Assembly: GCF_902703175.1 (NCBI RefSeq)
Contig: NZ_CACRYJ010000036.1
Location: 1 to 64,000 of the forward strand
Length of the DNA stretch: 64,000 nt
Origin: Occultella aeris
Lineage (GTDB): Bacteria; Actinomycetota; Actinomycetes; Actinomycetales; Beutenbergiaceae
Direction of reading: 5' to 3'
The notes beneath the pieces are model-generated. The model was not told the origin of the DNA. It saw only the letters and a list, made by a program, of their open reading frames with translations, and did not search any database. The position numbers and the translations under genes were made by a program. Shown piece after piece: positions 25,174 to 34,212 of the stretch. The first letter of the stretch is position 1. Every line of letters starts with the position of its first letter.

Positions 25174-27013
25174 AACGGCAGAGGGTGTCGGTGGAGCCGG
25201 CTTCCAGGCCGGTCTCGGTGATGGCGTACCCGACGATCGCGTAGCAGTCGCCGGTGGCGTCCGGGTCGAGGCCCTCGACGACGTACTCGCCGGGGTCCGA
25301 CGTGAGCTGCTGGAGCACGCTGGCCGGGGAGCCGTCCGCGGGGACGCTGACGATGAGGAGGTAGTCGACCTCGGACGGGGCAGGTGCCCAGGTCAGCAGC
25401 ACCGAGGTGCCCTGTGGCGTGAGCACCGGGTTGACCGGAGCCAGGTCCGGATTGCCGACGGTGGGCTGCGGCGGGGCGTCCCCGGTCTGGACGTCGGTCG
25501 GAGCCTCCGGTACGTTCACGCCGGTCTGCGAGGGAGTCGGGTCCGGCTCCTCCTCGCCGCCGAGCAGCGCGGACCCGATCCCGAACGCCGCGCCGACCAG
25601 CAGTGCGCCGCCGACGAATGCGACGATCCGCCGCCACGTCGTCCCGGACCCCTCGCCGGCCTTGGCCGGGGCGCCGGCCGGGGGCTCGGGCGCAGGTTCC
25701 GGGCTGAGGCCGGTGGCGCCGTCGTCGACCTGGGCAGGCGAGCTCTGGTGCCCGACGTGCGCGAGCACCGAGGGGGCCAGCGGCGAGGGCTGGGGTGCCG
25801 GTTCCGGTGCGGCCGGCGGTTGCCCGGGTGCTGACGTCTGGACGGAAGCCGCCGACGGCGGCGCGTCGGTACCCGTGGTGCCCGGCGCCCACGAGGGCGG
25901 TGCGTCGCCGGCCGCCGACGGCGGTGCCGCGGTCGCGGCAGCGGTACCGGCGGGTGGGGCTGTCCCGGTCGGTGTGCTGGGCGCGGTCGGGACGACGGAG
26001 GGCGCCGCGGCCGCTGCCGCAGCGGGCGCCGCGGCTCCGCTCGCCGGGTCCCAGGACCGGTCTTCGGTCCGGATCGAGCGCAGCCGGTCCAGCGCCTGGG
26101 CGGCCGTGGGACGCCGCGCGGGGTCCGCGTGCAGGCCGGCCTCGATCAGGTCGCGCAGCCCGGCGGGCAGATCGTCGCTCTCCAGCGGTCGGCGCGCGCC
26201 GGTGCGGACCCGGCGCAGGTAGGACAGCGCCGTGTCGTCGTGCGGGTCGAGCGCAGCGAACGGGGCCCGCCCGTCGAGCAGCGTGAACAGGGTGGACGCG
26301 AGGGACCAGACGTCGTCGGCCTCGGTCGGGGGCAGGCCGTCGAGCACCTGGGGGGAGGCGTGCCGGTAGCTGAACCGCTCCACGGAGGCGGTGTGCCCGG
26401 CATCCGCCATCCGTGCGATGCCGAAGTCGCTGAGCACGTAGGACGTCGGCAGCAGCAGGATGTTCTGCGGCTTCACGTCCCGGTGCAGCACGCCGCGCGT
26501 ATGCGCGAACGCCAGCGCGTCGGCCACGGCGGTGCCGGCGGCCACGACCTCGGAGACCGGCAGGGCGCCGTGTGCACGGACCCGGTCGTGCAGCGACCCG
26601 AGATCGTGGAAGTCCATGATCAGGCAGGGGTCGCCGTCGGAGGTCGTGGTGGTGTCCAGCACGTTGACGATGTGCGGGTGCTGGCGACCGAGGGACACGG
26701 TGATCGCAAGTTCGCGCTCGAACCGGGCGGCCGCCGACGGATCCGCGGCGATCACCTTGATCGCGACGTCCCGGTCGAGGCTGTCCTGACGCGCCCGGTA
26801 CACGACGCTGTCACCGCCGGTCGCGACCTCGACCAGGTGGGAGTAGCCCGCGACCGACACCGCCGACGGTGACGCCGGGGTCCGGTCGACCGGGCCGCCG
26901 GCAGAGCGGGTGGGGTCGTTCGCACCGGCGGGACCGGACCGTCGGCGGGACGTGGCGCCGACCGCTTCCGCCAGCGGACGCGGGGCAGCGGGTGCCCAGT
27001 CGTCGTCGGACAC
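25172..27013 (-). CDS. Transmembrane Ser/Thr protein kinase with Fn3-like ectodomain
   Basis: This 613-residue Hanks-type kinase has a cytosolic N-terminal catalytic domain: VAIK lysine at residue 86, HRDVKPQN at 177-184 and SDFG at 195-198. The APE position reads SPQ. A long Ala/Pro/Thr-rich linker follows, then one membrane helix near residues 462-484 (VGGALLVGAAFGIGSALL). The ~130-residue outer domain (LLTWAPAPSEVDYLLIV) is fibronectin-III-like. There are no PASTA repeats. GTG 27013 follows GGAGGGGG and is preferred to an upstream ATG at 27052. It may phosphorylate targets read by the FHA domains of EccC and the 3209 protein; that link is inference from proximity. Confidence 0.9.
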   Translation of the reverse strand: MSDDDWAPAAPRPLAEAVGATSRRRSGPAGANDPTRSAGGPVDRTPASPSAVSVAGYSHLVEVATGGDSVVYRARQDSLDRDVAIKVIAADPSAAARFERELAITVSLGRQHPHIVNVLDTTTTSDGDPCLIMDFHDLGSLHDRVRAHGALPVSEVVAAGTAVADALAFAHTRGVLHRDVKPQNILLLPTSYVLSDFGIARMADAGHTASVERFSYRHASPQVLDGLPPTEADDVWSLASTLFTLLDGRAPFAALDPHDDTALSYLRRVRTGARRPLESDDLPAGLRDLIEAGLHADPARRPTAAQALDRLRSIRTEDRSWDPASGAAAPAAAAAAAPSVVPTAPSTPTGTAPPAGTAAATAAPPSAAGDAPPSWAPGTTGTDAPPSAASVQTSAPGQPPAAPEPAPQPSPLAPSVLAHVGHQSSPAQVDDGATGLSPEPAPEPPAGAPAKAGEGSGTTWRRIVAFVGGALLVGAAFGIGSALLGGEEEPDPTPSQTGVNVPEAPTDVQTGDAPPQPTVGNPDLAPVNPVLTPQGTSVLLTWAPAPSEVDYLLIVSVPADGSPASVLQQLTSDPGEYVVEGLDPDATGDCYAIVGYAITETGLEAGSTDTLCR

Positions 27014-27192
27014 GCGGACCCCCTCCCCGGACGGGCGCCTTCGGCCTGGCACCTGAGACCGAGAATAGGCGGTGCCCGGCGCGATCGTGGCGTGGCCGGT
27101 GGTGGAAGGTTCCGCACGCGCTGCTCTGGCTCACGGCTCCTGGTGTCGTCGAGCACTCGTCCTCGCCCGGCACGCCGAAGCTGGTCCCTTGC

Positions 27193-27198
27193 TACGGT
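27193..27198 (+). promoter_or_regulatory. -10 box for leaderless leader ORF
   Basis: TACGGT ends 6 nt before ATG 27205, so the transcript probably starts at that A and the small ORF below is translated without a leader. Confidence 0.5.
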
Positions 27199-27204
27199 GG
27201 CCGG

Positions 27205-27246
27205 ATGGCACGTCGTCCCGGTATCGACCGCCGAGCCGAGCCGTGA
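27205..27246 (+). CDS. Candidate 13-residue leader peptide
   Basis: ATG 27205 opens a short frame encoding MARRPGIDRRAEP. Its TGA overlaps the GTG of the phosphotransferase gene (CCGTGACG). The downstream GTG has no clear ribosome site, so ribosomes ending on this peptide could re-initiate there. The peptide is Arg/Pro rich, which could slow ribosomes. No homology is claimed; the call rests on the -10 spacing and the stop/start overlap. Confidence 0.4.
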   Translation: MARRPGIDRRAEP

Positions 27247-28145
27247 CGAGTCCCGACGACGAACGGGTCCTGACCTGGATCCGTGACGTGCTCGGCCGCG
27301 ACGTACGGATCGGCGAGACCGTCCCGTTGACGGGCGGCCTGTCCGAGGCGATGTTCCGCCTCGACCTCACCGGCACCGACGTCGCCGCCGCCGTGGTCCT
27401 GCGGCGCTGGCCGAACGACGGTGACTGGCAGCGCGACTCGGTGCGTCGGGAAGCCACCGCGCTGACCCTGCTCAGCGGCCGCAGAGTCGGAGCCCCCGAG
27501 CTGATCGCCACCGACCCGGCGGGGGAGTGGACCGGTCGCCCCGCCAACCTGATGACCCACCTCCCCGGTGCAGGTCAGCTCCGTCCTGCGGATGTCGAGC
27601 GGTGGACCGGTGAGATGGCGGCCCGGCTGGCGCTGATCCATGATCAGCCGCGCGATCCGCACCAGCCGATCAGCAAGAAATGGGTCGACCTGGACGACCA
27701 GGACCGACGCGCCTGGCTGGCCGACCTGCCCCATGGCGACGAGGCACTCTCCCTCGCGCGTGCCGCCACCGTTCCCGTCAGGGAGGTGTTCGGCCACGGT
27801 GACTACCAGCACTTCAACCTGCTCTGGAACCGGGGACGGCTCACCGGGGTCGTCGACTGGACGATGAGTGGGGTGGCCGACGCGGGTCGGGACGTCGGTC
27901 ACTGCGCGCTCAACCTTGCCGTGCTGTACGGGCCGGACCGGGCCGGGCGATTCGTGGCGCACTACGAGGCGATCACCGGGACGCGCGTCGATCCGGCATG
28001 GCTGATGTCCGAACTGCTCGACTTCTCACCGGCGTGGCCCGAGTTCATCCCGCGGCAGGTCGGCGGTCGCGTCCCGGTCGACCGGGCCGGCATGCGTGGC
28101 CGGGTCGAGGAACTCATCGTCGAGGTCCTGCGCGCCGCCGGCTGA
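27243..28145 (+). CDS. Aminoglycoside phosphotransferase-family (APH) kinase
   Basis: This 300-residue APH/choline-kinase-fold protein has the catalytic loop GHGDYQHFNLLW (Brenner motif HGDxxxxN) near residue 182 and the metal-binding VVDWTMSGVADAGRD near residue 204. The N-terminal region VRIGETVPLTGGLSEAMFRL matches the nucleotide loop. Substrates of this broad family include aminoglycosides, choline, homoserine and macrolides; the sequence does not decide between them. The chosen GTG 27243 overlaps the stop of a short upstream ORF, suggesting coupling. It is divergent from the kinase gene and followed, after 132 bp, by a multidrug exporter gene. Confidence 0.8.
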   Translation: MTSPDDERVLTWIRDVLGRDVRIGETVPLTGGLSEAMFRLDLTGTDVAAAVVLRRWPNDGDWQRDSVRREATALTLLSGRRVGAPELIATDPAGEWTGRPANLMTHLPGAGQLRPADVERWTGEMAARLALIHDQPRDPHQPISKKWVDLDDQDRRAWLADLPHGDEALSLARAATVPVREVFGHGDYQHFNLLWNRGRLTGVVDWTMSGVADAGRDVGHCALNLAVLYGPDRAGRFVAHYEAITGTRVDPAWLMSELLDFSPAWPEFIPRQVGGRVPVDRAGMRGRVEELIVEVLRAAG

Positions 28146-28277
28146 TTCCAGCGGTCGCGCCCGGTTCCGCACGTGCATCATCGGCTCGCAGCGCCGAGCG
28201 CGGGCGATGGTGCCAGACTCGTCCAGGGGCAGCGGGGCGAGCGAGCGACCTCGCAGGCAGCGACGGGGAGGCACCCG

Positions 28278-30287
28278 ATGGCGTCGACGACGAGTTCTGC
28301 CGAGGCCCTGCCGGTCGGCAAGGTCCGAACGATCTTCGCCGGCCTCATGCTGGCGATGCTGCTCGCCGCGCTCGACCAGACGATCGTCGCGACGGCGCTG
28401 CCGACGATCGTTTCCGACCTCGGCGGGGCGGAGCACCTCTCCTGGGTGGTGACCGCGTACATGCTCGCGAGCACCGCGACGACGGTGCTCTGGGGCAAGC
28501 TCGGCGATCTCTACGGTCGCAAGGCTCTGTTCATCGCCTGCATCCTCATCTTCCTGGCCGGCTCCGTCCTGGCCGGCACGTCGCAGACCATGGGCCAGCT
28601 GATCGCGTGGCGCGCCCTGCAGGGGGTGGGCGGCGGCGGTCTCATGGTCCTCTCGCAGGCCATCATCGGCGATGTCGTCCCGCCTCGTGAACGCGGCCGC
28701 TACCAGGGCCTCTTCGGTGCCGTCTTCGGCGTCTCCTCGGTGGCCGGGCCACTGCTCGGCGGGTTCTTCGTGGACAACTTCGACTGGCGCTGGGTCTTCT
28801 ACATCAACGTCCCGGTCGGGATCCTGGCCCTGATCGTCGTGGCGGCGGTCCTGCCGCACATCGAGGCCGGTCGCAAGCCCCACGTCGACTACGCCGGCAT
28901 CATCCTGCTCGGCGGCGTCTCCACGGTGATCGTGCTCGTGACGAGCCTCGGCGGCACCACCTGGGCGTGGAACTCCGCGCCCGTGTACCTGATGGTGGCC
29001 GCCGCCGTCGCGGGCATCATCGCATTCATCGCCGTCGAACGACGCAGCCCCGAGCCGGTGCTTCCGTTGCACCTGTTCAGCAGCCGCGTGTTCACGGTCG
29101 CGGCCATGATCGGCTTCGCGGTCGGCTTCGCGATGTTCGGCGCGATCACCTACCTGCCGCTGTACCTACAGACGGTGAAGGGGTCGACCCCCACGGAGTC
29201 GGGCCTCGAGATGACGCCGATGATGCTCGGGCTGCTCATCACCTCGATCGGGTCCGGGCAGCTGATCACGCGGACCGGGCGCTACAAGATCTACCCGATC
29301 CTCGGCACCGCGATCACGTCCTGCGGGCTCTACCTGCTCTCCCTCATGGGCCGGGACACTTCCACGCTGCAGGCGGGACTGAGCATGTTCGTGCTCGGCG
29401 CCGGGCTCGGGATGGTCACCCAGGTCCTCGTCATCGCCGTCCAGAACGCCGTGAGCTACCGCGACCTGGGTACCGCGACGTCCGGTACGACGTACTTCCG
29501 GACGATCGGCTCGTCCATCGGGGTCGCGGTGTTCGGAACCATCTTCGCGAACCGGCTGGCCGCGAACCTGGCAACCGCAGTGCCGTCGCAGGCGCAGGGC
29601 GCGTGCGGCCCCGAGACGCTCGTCGCTTCTACGCAGGCGCTGGACCAGTGCCCCGCGAACGTCCAGGACTGGTTCCTGGACGCCTACGCGGACTCATTGC
29701 ACACGGTCTTCCTCTGGGCGGTGCCGGTCGCGCTGATCGCGTTCGGTCTCACCTGGTTCCTCCCGGAGGTCGAGCTGCGCACCGCCACCCGTGGCGGCGA
29801 TGTCGCGACGGCGGGGCAGTCCGCGGGCTCGTCGTTCGCGTTGCCGAGTTCGCGCACCTCGCTCGAGGAACTGCGCATGATCCTGTGGCGTCGCGTCGGG
29901 GCTCGCGACCCGTTGCAGGTCTATCGGGTGATCGACAGCGACTATGCCCTCACTCCGGAGCAGTGCTGGATGGTCACCAGAGTCTCGCTGAAGGGCACGC
30001 GGTCGGTTGTGTTGATGGCCGAACGCAGCGGTGCGACCGCCGATCGGGTCCGCGAGATCGCCGAACAGTTGGCGGCTCGAGAGCTCGTCCGGCTCGACGG
30101 GGACACCGTCGCGTCCACCCCGGCCGGCGATGCCGTGGCCGAGGAGCTCCGCGAGCGGGAGCGCGACCGGCTGCGCCGCTACGTCGCCGAGTGGCCGGGG
30201 GGCGACGAGCCCGAGGTCGACCAGCTGGTGGAACAGCTCACCGCGCAACTGCTGGCCGACCCGAGCGACGTCGTCGCTGGGCGCTGA
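28278..30287 (+). CDS. DHA2-family MFS exporter fused to a MarR-like winged helix
   Basis: This 669-residue protein has an N-terminal ~520-residue EmrB/QacA-type drug:H+ antiporter with 14 predicted membrane segments. Family motifs are LDQTIVATALPTI near residue 35 and WGKLGDLYGRK near residue 75, with RALQGVGGG after them. The remaining ~140 residues are cytosolic and look like a MarR-type winged helix: YALTPEQCWMVTRVS, ADRVREIAEQLAARELV, then the wing DGDTVASTPAGDAV. The tail could sense substrate or gate the pump; DNA binding by a membrane protein is less likely. ATG 28278 follows GGGGAGG. It ends 15 bp from a convergent small gene. Confidence 0.85.
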   Translation: MASTTSSAEALPVGKVRTIFAGLMLAMLLAALDQTIVATALPTIVSDLGGAEHLSWVVTAYMLASTATTVLWGKLGDLYGRKALFIACILIFLAGSVLAGTSQTMGQLIAWRALQGVGGGGLMVLSQAIIGDVVPPRERGRYQGLFGAVFGVSSVAGPLLGGFFVDNFDWRWVFYINVPVGILALIVVAAVLPHIEAGRKPHVDYAGIILLGGVSTVIVLVTSLGGTTWAWNSAPVYLMVAAAVAGIIAFIAVERRSPEPVLPLHLFSSRVFTVAAMIGFAVGFAMFGAITYLPLYLQTVKGSTPTESGLEMTPMMLGLLITSIGSGQLITRTGRYKIYPILGTAITSCGLYLLSLMGRDTSTLQAGLSMFVLGAGLGMVTQVLVIAVQNAVSYRDLGTATSGTTYFRTIGSSIGVAVFGTIFANRLAANLATAVPSQAQGACGPETLVASTQALDQCPANVQDWFLDAYADSLHTVFLWAVPVALIAFGLTWFLPEVELRTATRGGDVATAGQSAGSSFALPSSRTSLEELRMILWRRVGARDPLQVYRVIDSDYALTPEQCWMVTRVSLKGTRSVVLMAERSGATADRVREIAEQLAARELVRLDGDTVASTPAGDAVAEELRERERDRLRRYVAEWPGGDEPEVDQLVEQLTAQLLADPSDVVAGR

Positions 30288-30302
30288 GGCGGCGCGCAGT
30301 CC

Positions 30303-30644
30303 TCAGACCGGGCGCCGGGCCGGCTCGGTCGCCGAGAGGAGGTAACGAGCGGCGGCCTCGGCTGCGTCCGCCGTCGGGGTCTGCGTCGAGCGCACCGCGA
30401 GGTGGACGGACTGGTCGGCGCCGATGAGGTCGTCATCGGTGCGGATCTCGAGTCCCCACGAGCGCAGCCGCTGCCCGCGGACCGCGTCGGTCACGAGGAA
30501 CAGCCGCCGACCGTCGTCGAGGAACGCGACGGGGACGGGTCGCCTCGGCAGGCTGGTCGCCTCGGCGAGGTTCCCGACGGCGTCCCTGACGGCGGCGATC
30601 ACGGGGTCGGTGGTGTGGGTGGTTGTTTCGAGCATGGTGGTCAT
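30303..30644 (-). CDS. Hypothetical protein, 113 aa
   Basis: The family is not recognised. The protein is a small soluble alpha/beta sequence with PVAFLDDGRRLFLVTDAVRGQRLRSW in the middle, broken here as VAFLDDGRRLFLV and RGQRLRSWG, and a C-terminal helix ending RYLLSATEPARRPV. No signal peptide, Cys or membrane segment is present. ATG 30644 follows CAGGAGACACCC, a good ribosome site. It is convergent with the exporter gene. The 263 bp upstream up to the permease stop at 30908 shows a possible -10 box TATGGT near 30850 on the minus strand and nothing else recognised. Codon use is typical for the window. Confidence 0.6.
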   Translation of the reverse strand: MTTMLETTTHTTDPVIAAVRDAVGNLAEATSLPRRPVPVAFLDDGRRLFLVTDAVRGQRLRSWGLEIRTDDDLIGADQSVHLAVRSTQTPTADAAEAAARYLLSATEPARRPV

Positions 30645-30907
30645 GGGTGTCTCCTGAGGTTCGGTGTCGGCGGCGGCACCCGACCGGCGACGGCGGTCGG
30701 CCGCATCCGATGTATCTCGAGCGGCGTTCGGCTCCGGGGTTCTCGCGCGTGGAATGTCGCGCGTGCTGCCCGGGCGTGTCCGCCGCGTTCGAGGGGTGCC
30801 GGCAGCGCATCCATCGATGGTGCGCGTCTCGCCGGTCAGTGGGGTAACCATACCGAGCGTCCGGACATTCCCGTCCCGTCGGCACCCGAACCCGCACTCG
30901 GCGAGGA

Positions 30908-31810
30908 CTACCCCTTCAGCCCCGTGGTCGTGATGCCACGGATCAGGTACTTCTGCGCGAACGCGAAGAACAGCATGATCGGGATCAGCGAGAGCACGGA
31001 CATCGCGAGCAGCATCCCGATCCCGCTGTTGGACTCGGCGTCGACCATCGAGCTGAGAGCCACCGGCACCGTGAACACGGACTGGTCGGTCAGGTAGATC
31101 AGCGGCGTGAAGAAGTCGTTCCAGGTCCAGATGAACGTGAAGATCGTGGTGGTCACCAGGGCGGGTCGCATCAACGGGAAGATCACGTACCAGAACGTGC
31201 GGAACGGCCCGGCGCCGTCGATCGCCGCGGCCTGGTCGAGCTCGCGGGGGATGCCCCGGATGAACTGGACCATCAGGAAGATGAAGAACGCGTCAGTGGC
31301 CAGGAACTTCGGCAGCACCAGCGGCACGAACGTGTTCACCAGGTCGAACTGGGAGAAGATGATGTACTGCGGGATCACCAGGACGTGCATGGGCAGCATG
31401 ACCGAGACCAGCACGATCCCGAAGTACAGGTTCCGGGCCTTGAAGGTGAGCCGGGCGAGCGCGTACGCGGTCAGCGAGCAGGAGAACAGGTTGCCCACGA
31501 TGGAGCTGATCGTGACCACGAACGAGTTGCCGTAGAACACCCAGAACGGGCGGGTCAGCGAGTTCCACCCGTTGACGAAGTTCTCGAGCGTGAACTGCTC
31601 CGGGAGGAGCGGGCCGGTGAGGATCTCGCTCTCCGGCGTGAACGCGCTCGTGACCATCCAGACCAGCGGATAGAGCATGAACGCGACGAACACCATGAGG
31701 CCCGCGTGCCTGGCGACGGACCGCCCGCGTCGGCGTGGCCGGCGCCGGGCGGAGCTGCTGGCCGGGGCGCCGGTGGTGGCGCTGGGCGTGAGGGTTTGTG
31801 TGGTCATCAT
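30908..31810 (-). CDS. Carbohydrate ABC transporter permease (MalG-like)
   Basis: This 300-residue inner permease has six predicted membrane segments after a basic Arg-rich N-terminus. The EAA loop that docks with the ATPase is ELDQAAAIDGAGPFRTFWYVIFPLMRP near residue 195, recognisable from DQAAAIDGAG. It belongs to the CUT1 family importing oligosaccharides or polyols. Its ATG overlaps the upstream permease stop by 1 nt (TGATG). ATG 31807 is an alternative with better spacing from GGAG. It is the last gene of the SBP-permease-permease operon. No ATPase gene is nearby, so a shared MsiK-type ATPase is probably used. Confidence 0.9.
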   Translation of the reverse strand: MMTTQTLTPSATTGAPASSSARRRPRRRGRSVARHAGLMVFVAFMLYPLVWMVTSAFTPESEILTGPLLPEQFTLENFVNGWNSLTRPFWVFYGNSFVVTISSIVGNLFSCSLTAYALARLTFKARNLYFGIVLVSVMLPMHVLVIPQYIIFSQFDLVNTFVPLVLPKFLATDAFFIFLMVQFIRGIPRELDQAAAIDGAGPFRTFWYVIFPLMRPALVTTTIFTFIWTWNDFFTPLIYLTDQSVFTVPVALSSMVDAESNSGIGMLLAMSVLSLIPIMLFFAFAQKYLIRGITTTGLKG

Positions 31811-32721
31811 CAGTCTCCGTAGAACACCCAGTACTTGGACAGCAGGAAGTGCCCCGCGGTCATGACTCCGATGAAGACCAGCAGGACCCAGGCCAGCGCG
31901 GAGGCGTAGCCCATGTCGAAGGCCGTGAAGCCCTGCTGGTAGATGTAGAGCGTGTAGAAGAGGGTGGAGTCCACCGGGCCTCCGGAGCCGCCGCTGACCA
32001 CGTGCGCCTGGGTGAACGCCTGGAACGCCCCGATCGTCTGCAGGATCAGGTTGAAGAAGATGATCGGCGTCAGCAGCGGCACCGTGATGGAGCCGAACTG
32101 GCGCAGCACCGAGGCGCCGTCCACCCGCGCCGACTCGTAGAGCTCCTCGGGTATCTGGCGCAGGCCGGCCAGGAAGATCACCATCGGCGACCCGAACGTC
32201 CACACGTTCAGGATCACGAGGGTGCCCAGCGCCGTCTGCGGGTTCTGCAGCCAGCTCGAACCCTCGATCCCCACCAGCGCGAGCGCTGAGTTGACGAGAC
32301 CCGAGTGGCCGAACAGCTCACGCCAGAGCACCGCCACCGCGACACTCGAACCCAGCAGCGAGGGCAGGTAGAACGCGCTCCGGTAGAAGGTCAGCCCGCG
32401 CATGCCCCGATCCAGGATCAGCGCGAGCAGCAGCGCGAACGCGAGCTGGAGCGGGACCGAGACCAGCACGTACGTGAGCGTGACCCGGACCGACTGCCAG
32501 AACCGGTCGTCGGTGAGCATCCGCTCGAAGTTCGCGGTCCCGATGAACTCCGGGCTGGACAGGACGTTGTAGTCGGTGAACGCGAGGTAGAGGGAGGCGA
32601 GGGTCGGCAGGGCGGTGATGCCGACCAGTCCCACCAACCAGGGCAGCATGAAGACGTGCGCCGCCCGCCCCTGGCGGTTCAGTCGGCTCTTGCGCCGGGT
32701 CGGCGCCGTTGCGGTGGCCAT
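31810..32721 (-). CDS. Sugar ABC transporter permease (MalF-like)
   Basis: This 303-residue CUT1-type permease has six predicted membrane segments, with the first near residue 24 (AHVFMLPWLVGLVGI). The EAA motif is EELYESARVDGASVLRQF near residue 195. It is translated between the binding-protein and second-permease genes; its stop overlaps the next start by 1 nt. With its partner it forms the channel for the sugar bound by the 32753-34075 lipoprotein. The ligand is unknown, but the neighbours (GHL6-type proteins, hydroxypyruvate enzymes) suggest a glycoside or sugar acid. Confidence 0.92.
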   Translation of the reverse strand: MATATAPTRRKSRLNRQGRAAHVFMLPWLVGLVGITALPTLASLYLAFTDYNVLSSPEFIGTANFERMLTDDRFWQSVRVTLTYVLVSVPLQLAFALLLALILDRGMRGLTFYRSAFYLPSLLGSSVAVAVLWRELFGHSGLVNSALALVGIEGSSWLQNPQTALGTLVILNVWTFGSPMVIFLAGLRQIPEELYESARVDGASVLRQFGSITVPLLTPIIFFNLILQTIGAFQAFTQAHVVSGGSGGPVDSTLFYTLYIYQQGFTAFDMGYASALAWVLLVFIGVMTAGHFLLSKYWVFYGD

Positions 32722-32752
32722 GAGTGATCGCTCCGGTCCGGGTGCTGTCGCG

Positions 32753-34075
32753 TCAGGACGCGCGGTCGATGGCTGATTGGAGCTCGGCGATCATGGCCGT
32801 CGCGGCGTCGATGGTGGTCGACTGCTCCAGGGCCACCTGCTCGCTGACCCGGGTCAGGATCGTGCGCCAGGTGCTCGAGCCGGCCGGCGCCTCGAAGCGC
32901 GGGTTGCGCTCCAGCGCCCGGTCATGGGCGACGGCGTCGAGCATCTGCTGCTCGTCCGGCGAGGCGAACTCGGCGACCTCCGCCGCGACCCGCGGGTTCA
33001 CCGGTGCGCCCATGGTCAGGCCGGTGATCCGGAGCGTGTCGGTGTTGTTCACGCTGAAGTTCAGCAGGGTGCCCGCGGCCTCGAGGTTGGCCTCGTCGAT
33101 GCCGCCGAAGATCGCCAGCCGCGGGGTGTACAGGTAAGGGTGACCCGGGGTGGCGTCCGCGGCGACGGGCATGGTGCGGAGCTTGAACGTGGCCTCGGGG
33201 AAGAACTGGGCGTCGTCGATGATGTGGTTCGAGTTGCCCAGGTAGGTCAGTACCCGCTCGCCGATCAGCGCCCAGTCCGCGCCGACGCCGTCCTGTTCCG
33301 AGAGGGACGGTGCGGCACCGTTCTTGCGCAGGTTCTCCCAGAAGTCCAGCCAGCTCGCGATGCCGTCGGCGGTGAACCCGATCTGGCCGTCCCCGGTCCA
33401 CAGCTCCTCGCCGCGCTGGCGCAGCCAGGCCTCCAGGGTGAGGTCGTGATCCGGGCCGTAATTGACGGCCCAGTTGCCGTTCGGGTTGTTAGCGGCGTAG
33501 TCGATGGCGAACTCGGTGAAGCCGTCCCAGGTCCAGTCGGCACCCTCGGGCAGGGTGGCACCGTCCGCCTGCGCCATCGTCTCGTTGTAGCGGACCACCG
33601 GCACGAAGATCCCGAGCGCCATCGTGTTGTGCACGCCGTCGAGCCGCAGCCCGTCGATGTCGTCGGCGTCGTAGTCGCTCAGGTCGAGGGTCTCGAGCCC
33701 GTCGAGGTCGTGGAACATGTCGTTCGCGTAGTAGGTCATCACCTGCGCGGAGGGCACCCAGAACAGGTCCGGCACGTTGCGTGCGGCCATCTGGGTGGTC
33801 ATCCGCTCCTGGAACGCGGTGTACTCGGCGAACTCCGTCTCGACCGTGATCTCGGAGTGGTCCTCCATGAACTGGTTCAGGGCGTTCGTGTAGTTCTCCT
33901 GGCGCACGTTGTTGCCCCACCAGGCGTAGCGCAACGTGGCCGAACCTCCGGCGTCCGTCCCGCCGCTTCCTCCGCCACCACTGCCGCCGCCCACGCCCGA
34001 GCAGGCGGCGGCTGTGCCCGTCAGCCCCGCGACGGCGGCGAACTTCAGCACGTTCCTACGGCTCATCTCACGCAT
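32753..34075 (-). CDS. Sugar ABC transporter substrate-binding lipoprotein
   Basis: This 440-residue extracellular solute-binding protein belongs to the CUT1 (family 1) group. The N-terminus MREMSRRNVLKFAAVAG carries a Tat-like SRRNVLK motif, followed by a lipobox-like TAAAC and a Gly/Ser-rich spacer, so it should be a Tat-exported lipoprotein. The mature part opens with ATLRYAWWGNNVRQENYTNAL. ATG 34075 follows GGGAGACGCAACG; ATG 34066 is possible. A good promoter (TTGACC-17-TAGCAT) lies upstream, and a GntR-type palindrome lies just beyond it. It heads the operon with two permeases. Confidence 0.92.
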   Translation of the reverse strand: MREMSRRNVLKFAAVAGLTGTAAACSGVGGGSGGGGSGGTDAGGSATLRYAWWGNNVRQENYTNALNQFMEDHSEITVETEFAEYTAFQERMTTQMAARNVPDLFWVPSAQVMTYYANDMFHDLDGLETLDLSDYDADDIDGLRLDGVHNTMALGIFVPVVRYNETMAQADGATLPEGADWTWDGFTEFAIDYAANNPNGNWAVNYGPDHDLTLEAWLRQRGEELWTGDGQIGFTADGIASWLDFWENLRKNGAAPSLSEQDGVGADWALIGERVLTYLGNSNHIIDDAQFFPEATFKLRTMPVAADATPGHPYLYTPRLAIFGGIDEANLEAAGTLLNFSVNNTDTLRITGLTMGAPVNPRVAAEVAEFASPDEQQMLDAVAHDRALERNPRFEAPAGSSTWRTILTRVSEQVALEQSTTIDAATAMIAELQSAIDRAS

Positions 34076-34137
34076 CGTTGCGTCTCCCTCATCGGTGAAG
34101 TACGGCGGTCCCGTCGTCGGGACCGTCGGTCGAACTG

Positions 34138-34166
34138 ATGCTAGTTTCGGCACACTTGCCGGTCAA
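34138..34166 (-). promoter_or_regulatory. Promoter of the sugar ABC operon
   Basis: On the minus strand, TTGACC (34166-34161) and TAGCAT (34143-34138) are separated by exactly 17 bp, matching a housekeeping sigma promoter. It lies about 60 bp upstream of the binding-protein start. Confidence 0.7.
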
Positions 34167-34180
34167 TAAATCAAGCGAAC

Positions 34181-34191
34181 TTGTTTGACAA
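34181..34191. promoter_or_regulatory. Putative GntR operator, site 1
   Basis: TTGTTTGACAA differs by one base from the palindrome TTGTCTGACAA found at the divergent promoter 5 kb away. It lies 15 bp upstream of the -35 box of the ABC operon, in an unusually AT-rich gap. Confidence 0.6.
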
Positions 34192-34212
34192 TCATGCAGA
34201 CCGCGGCGAGGC

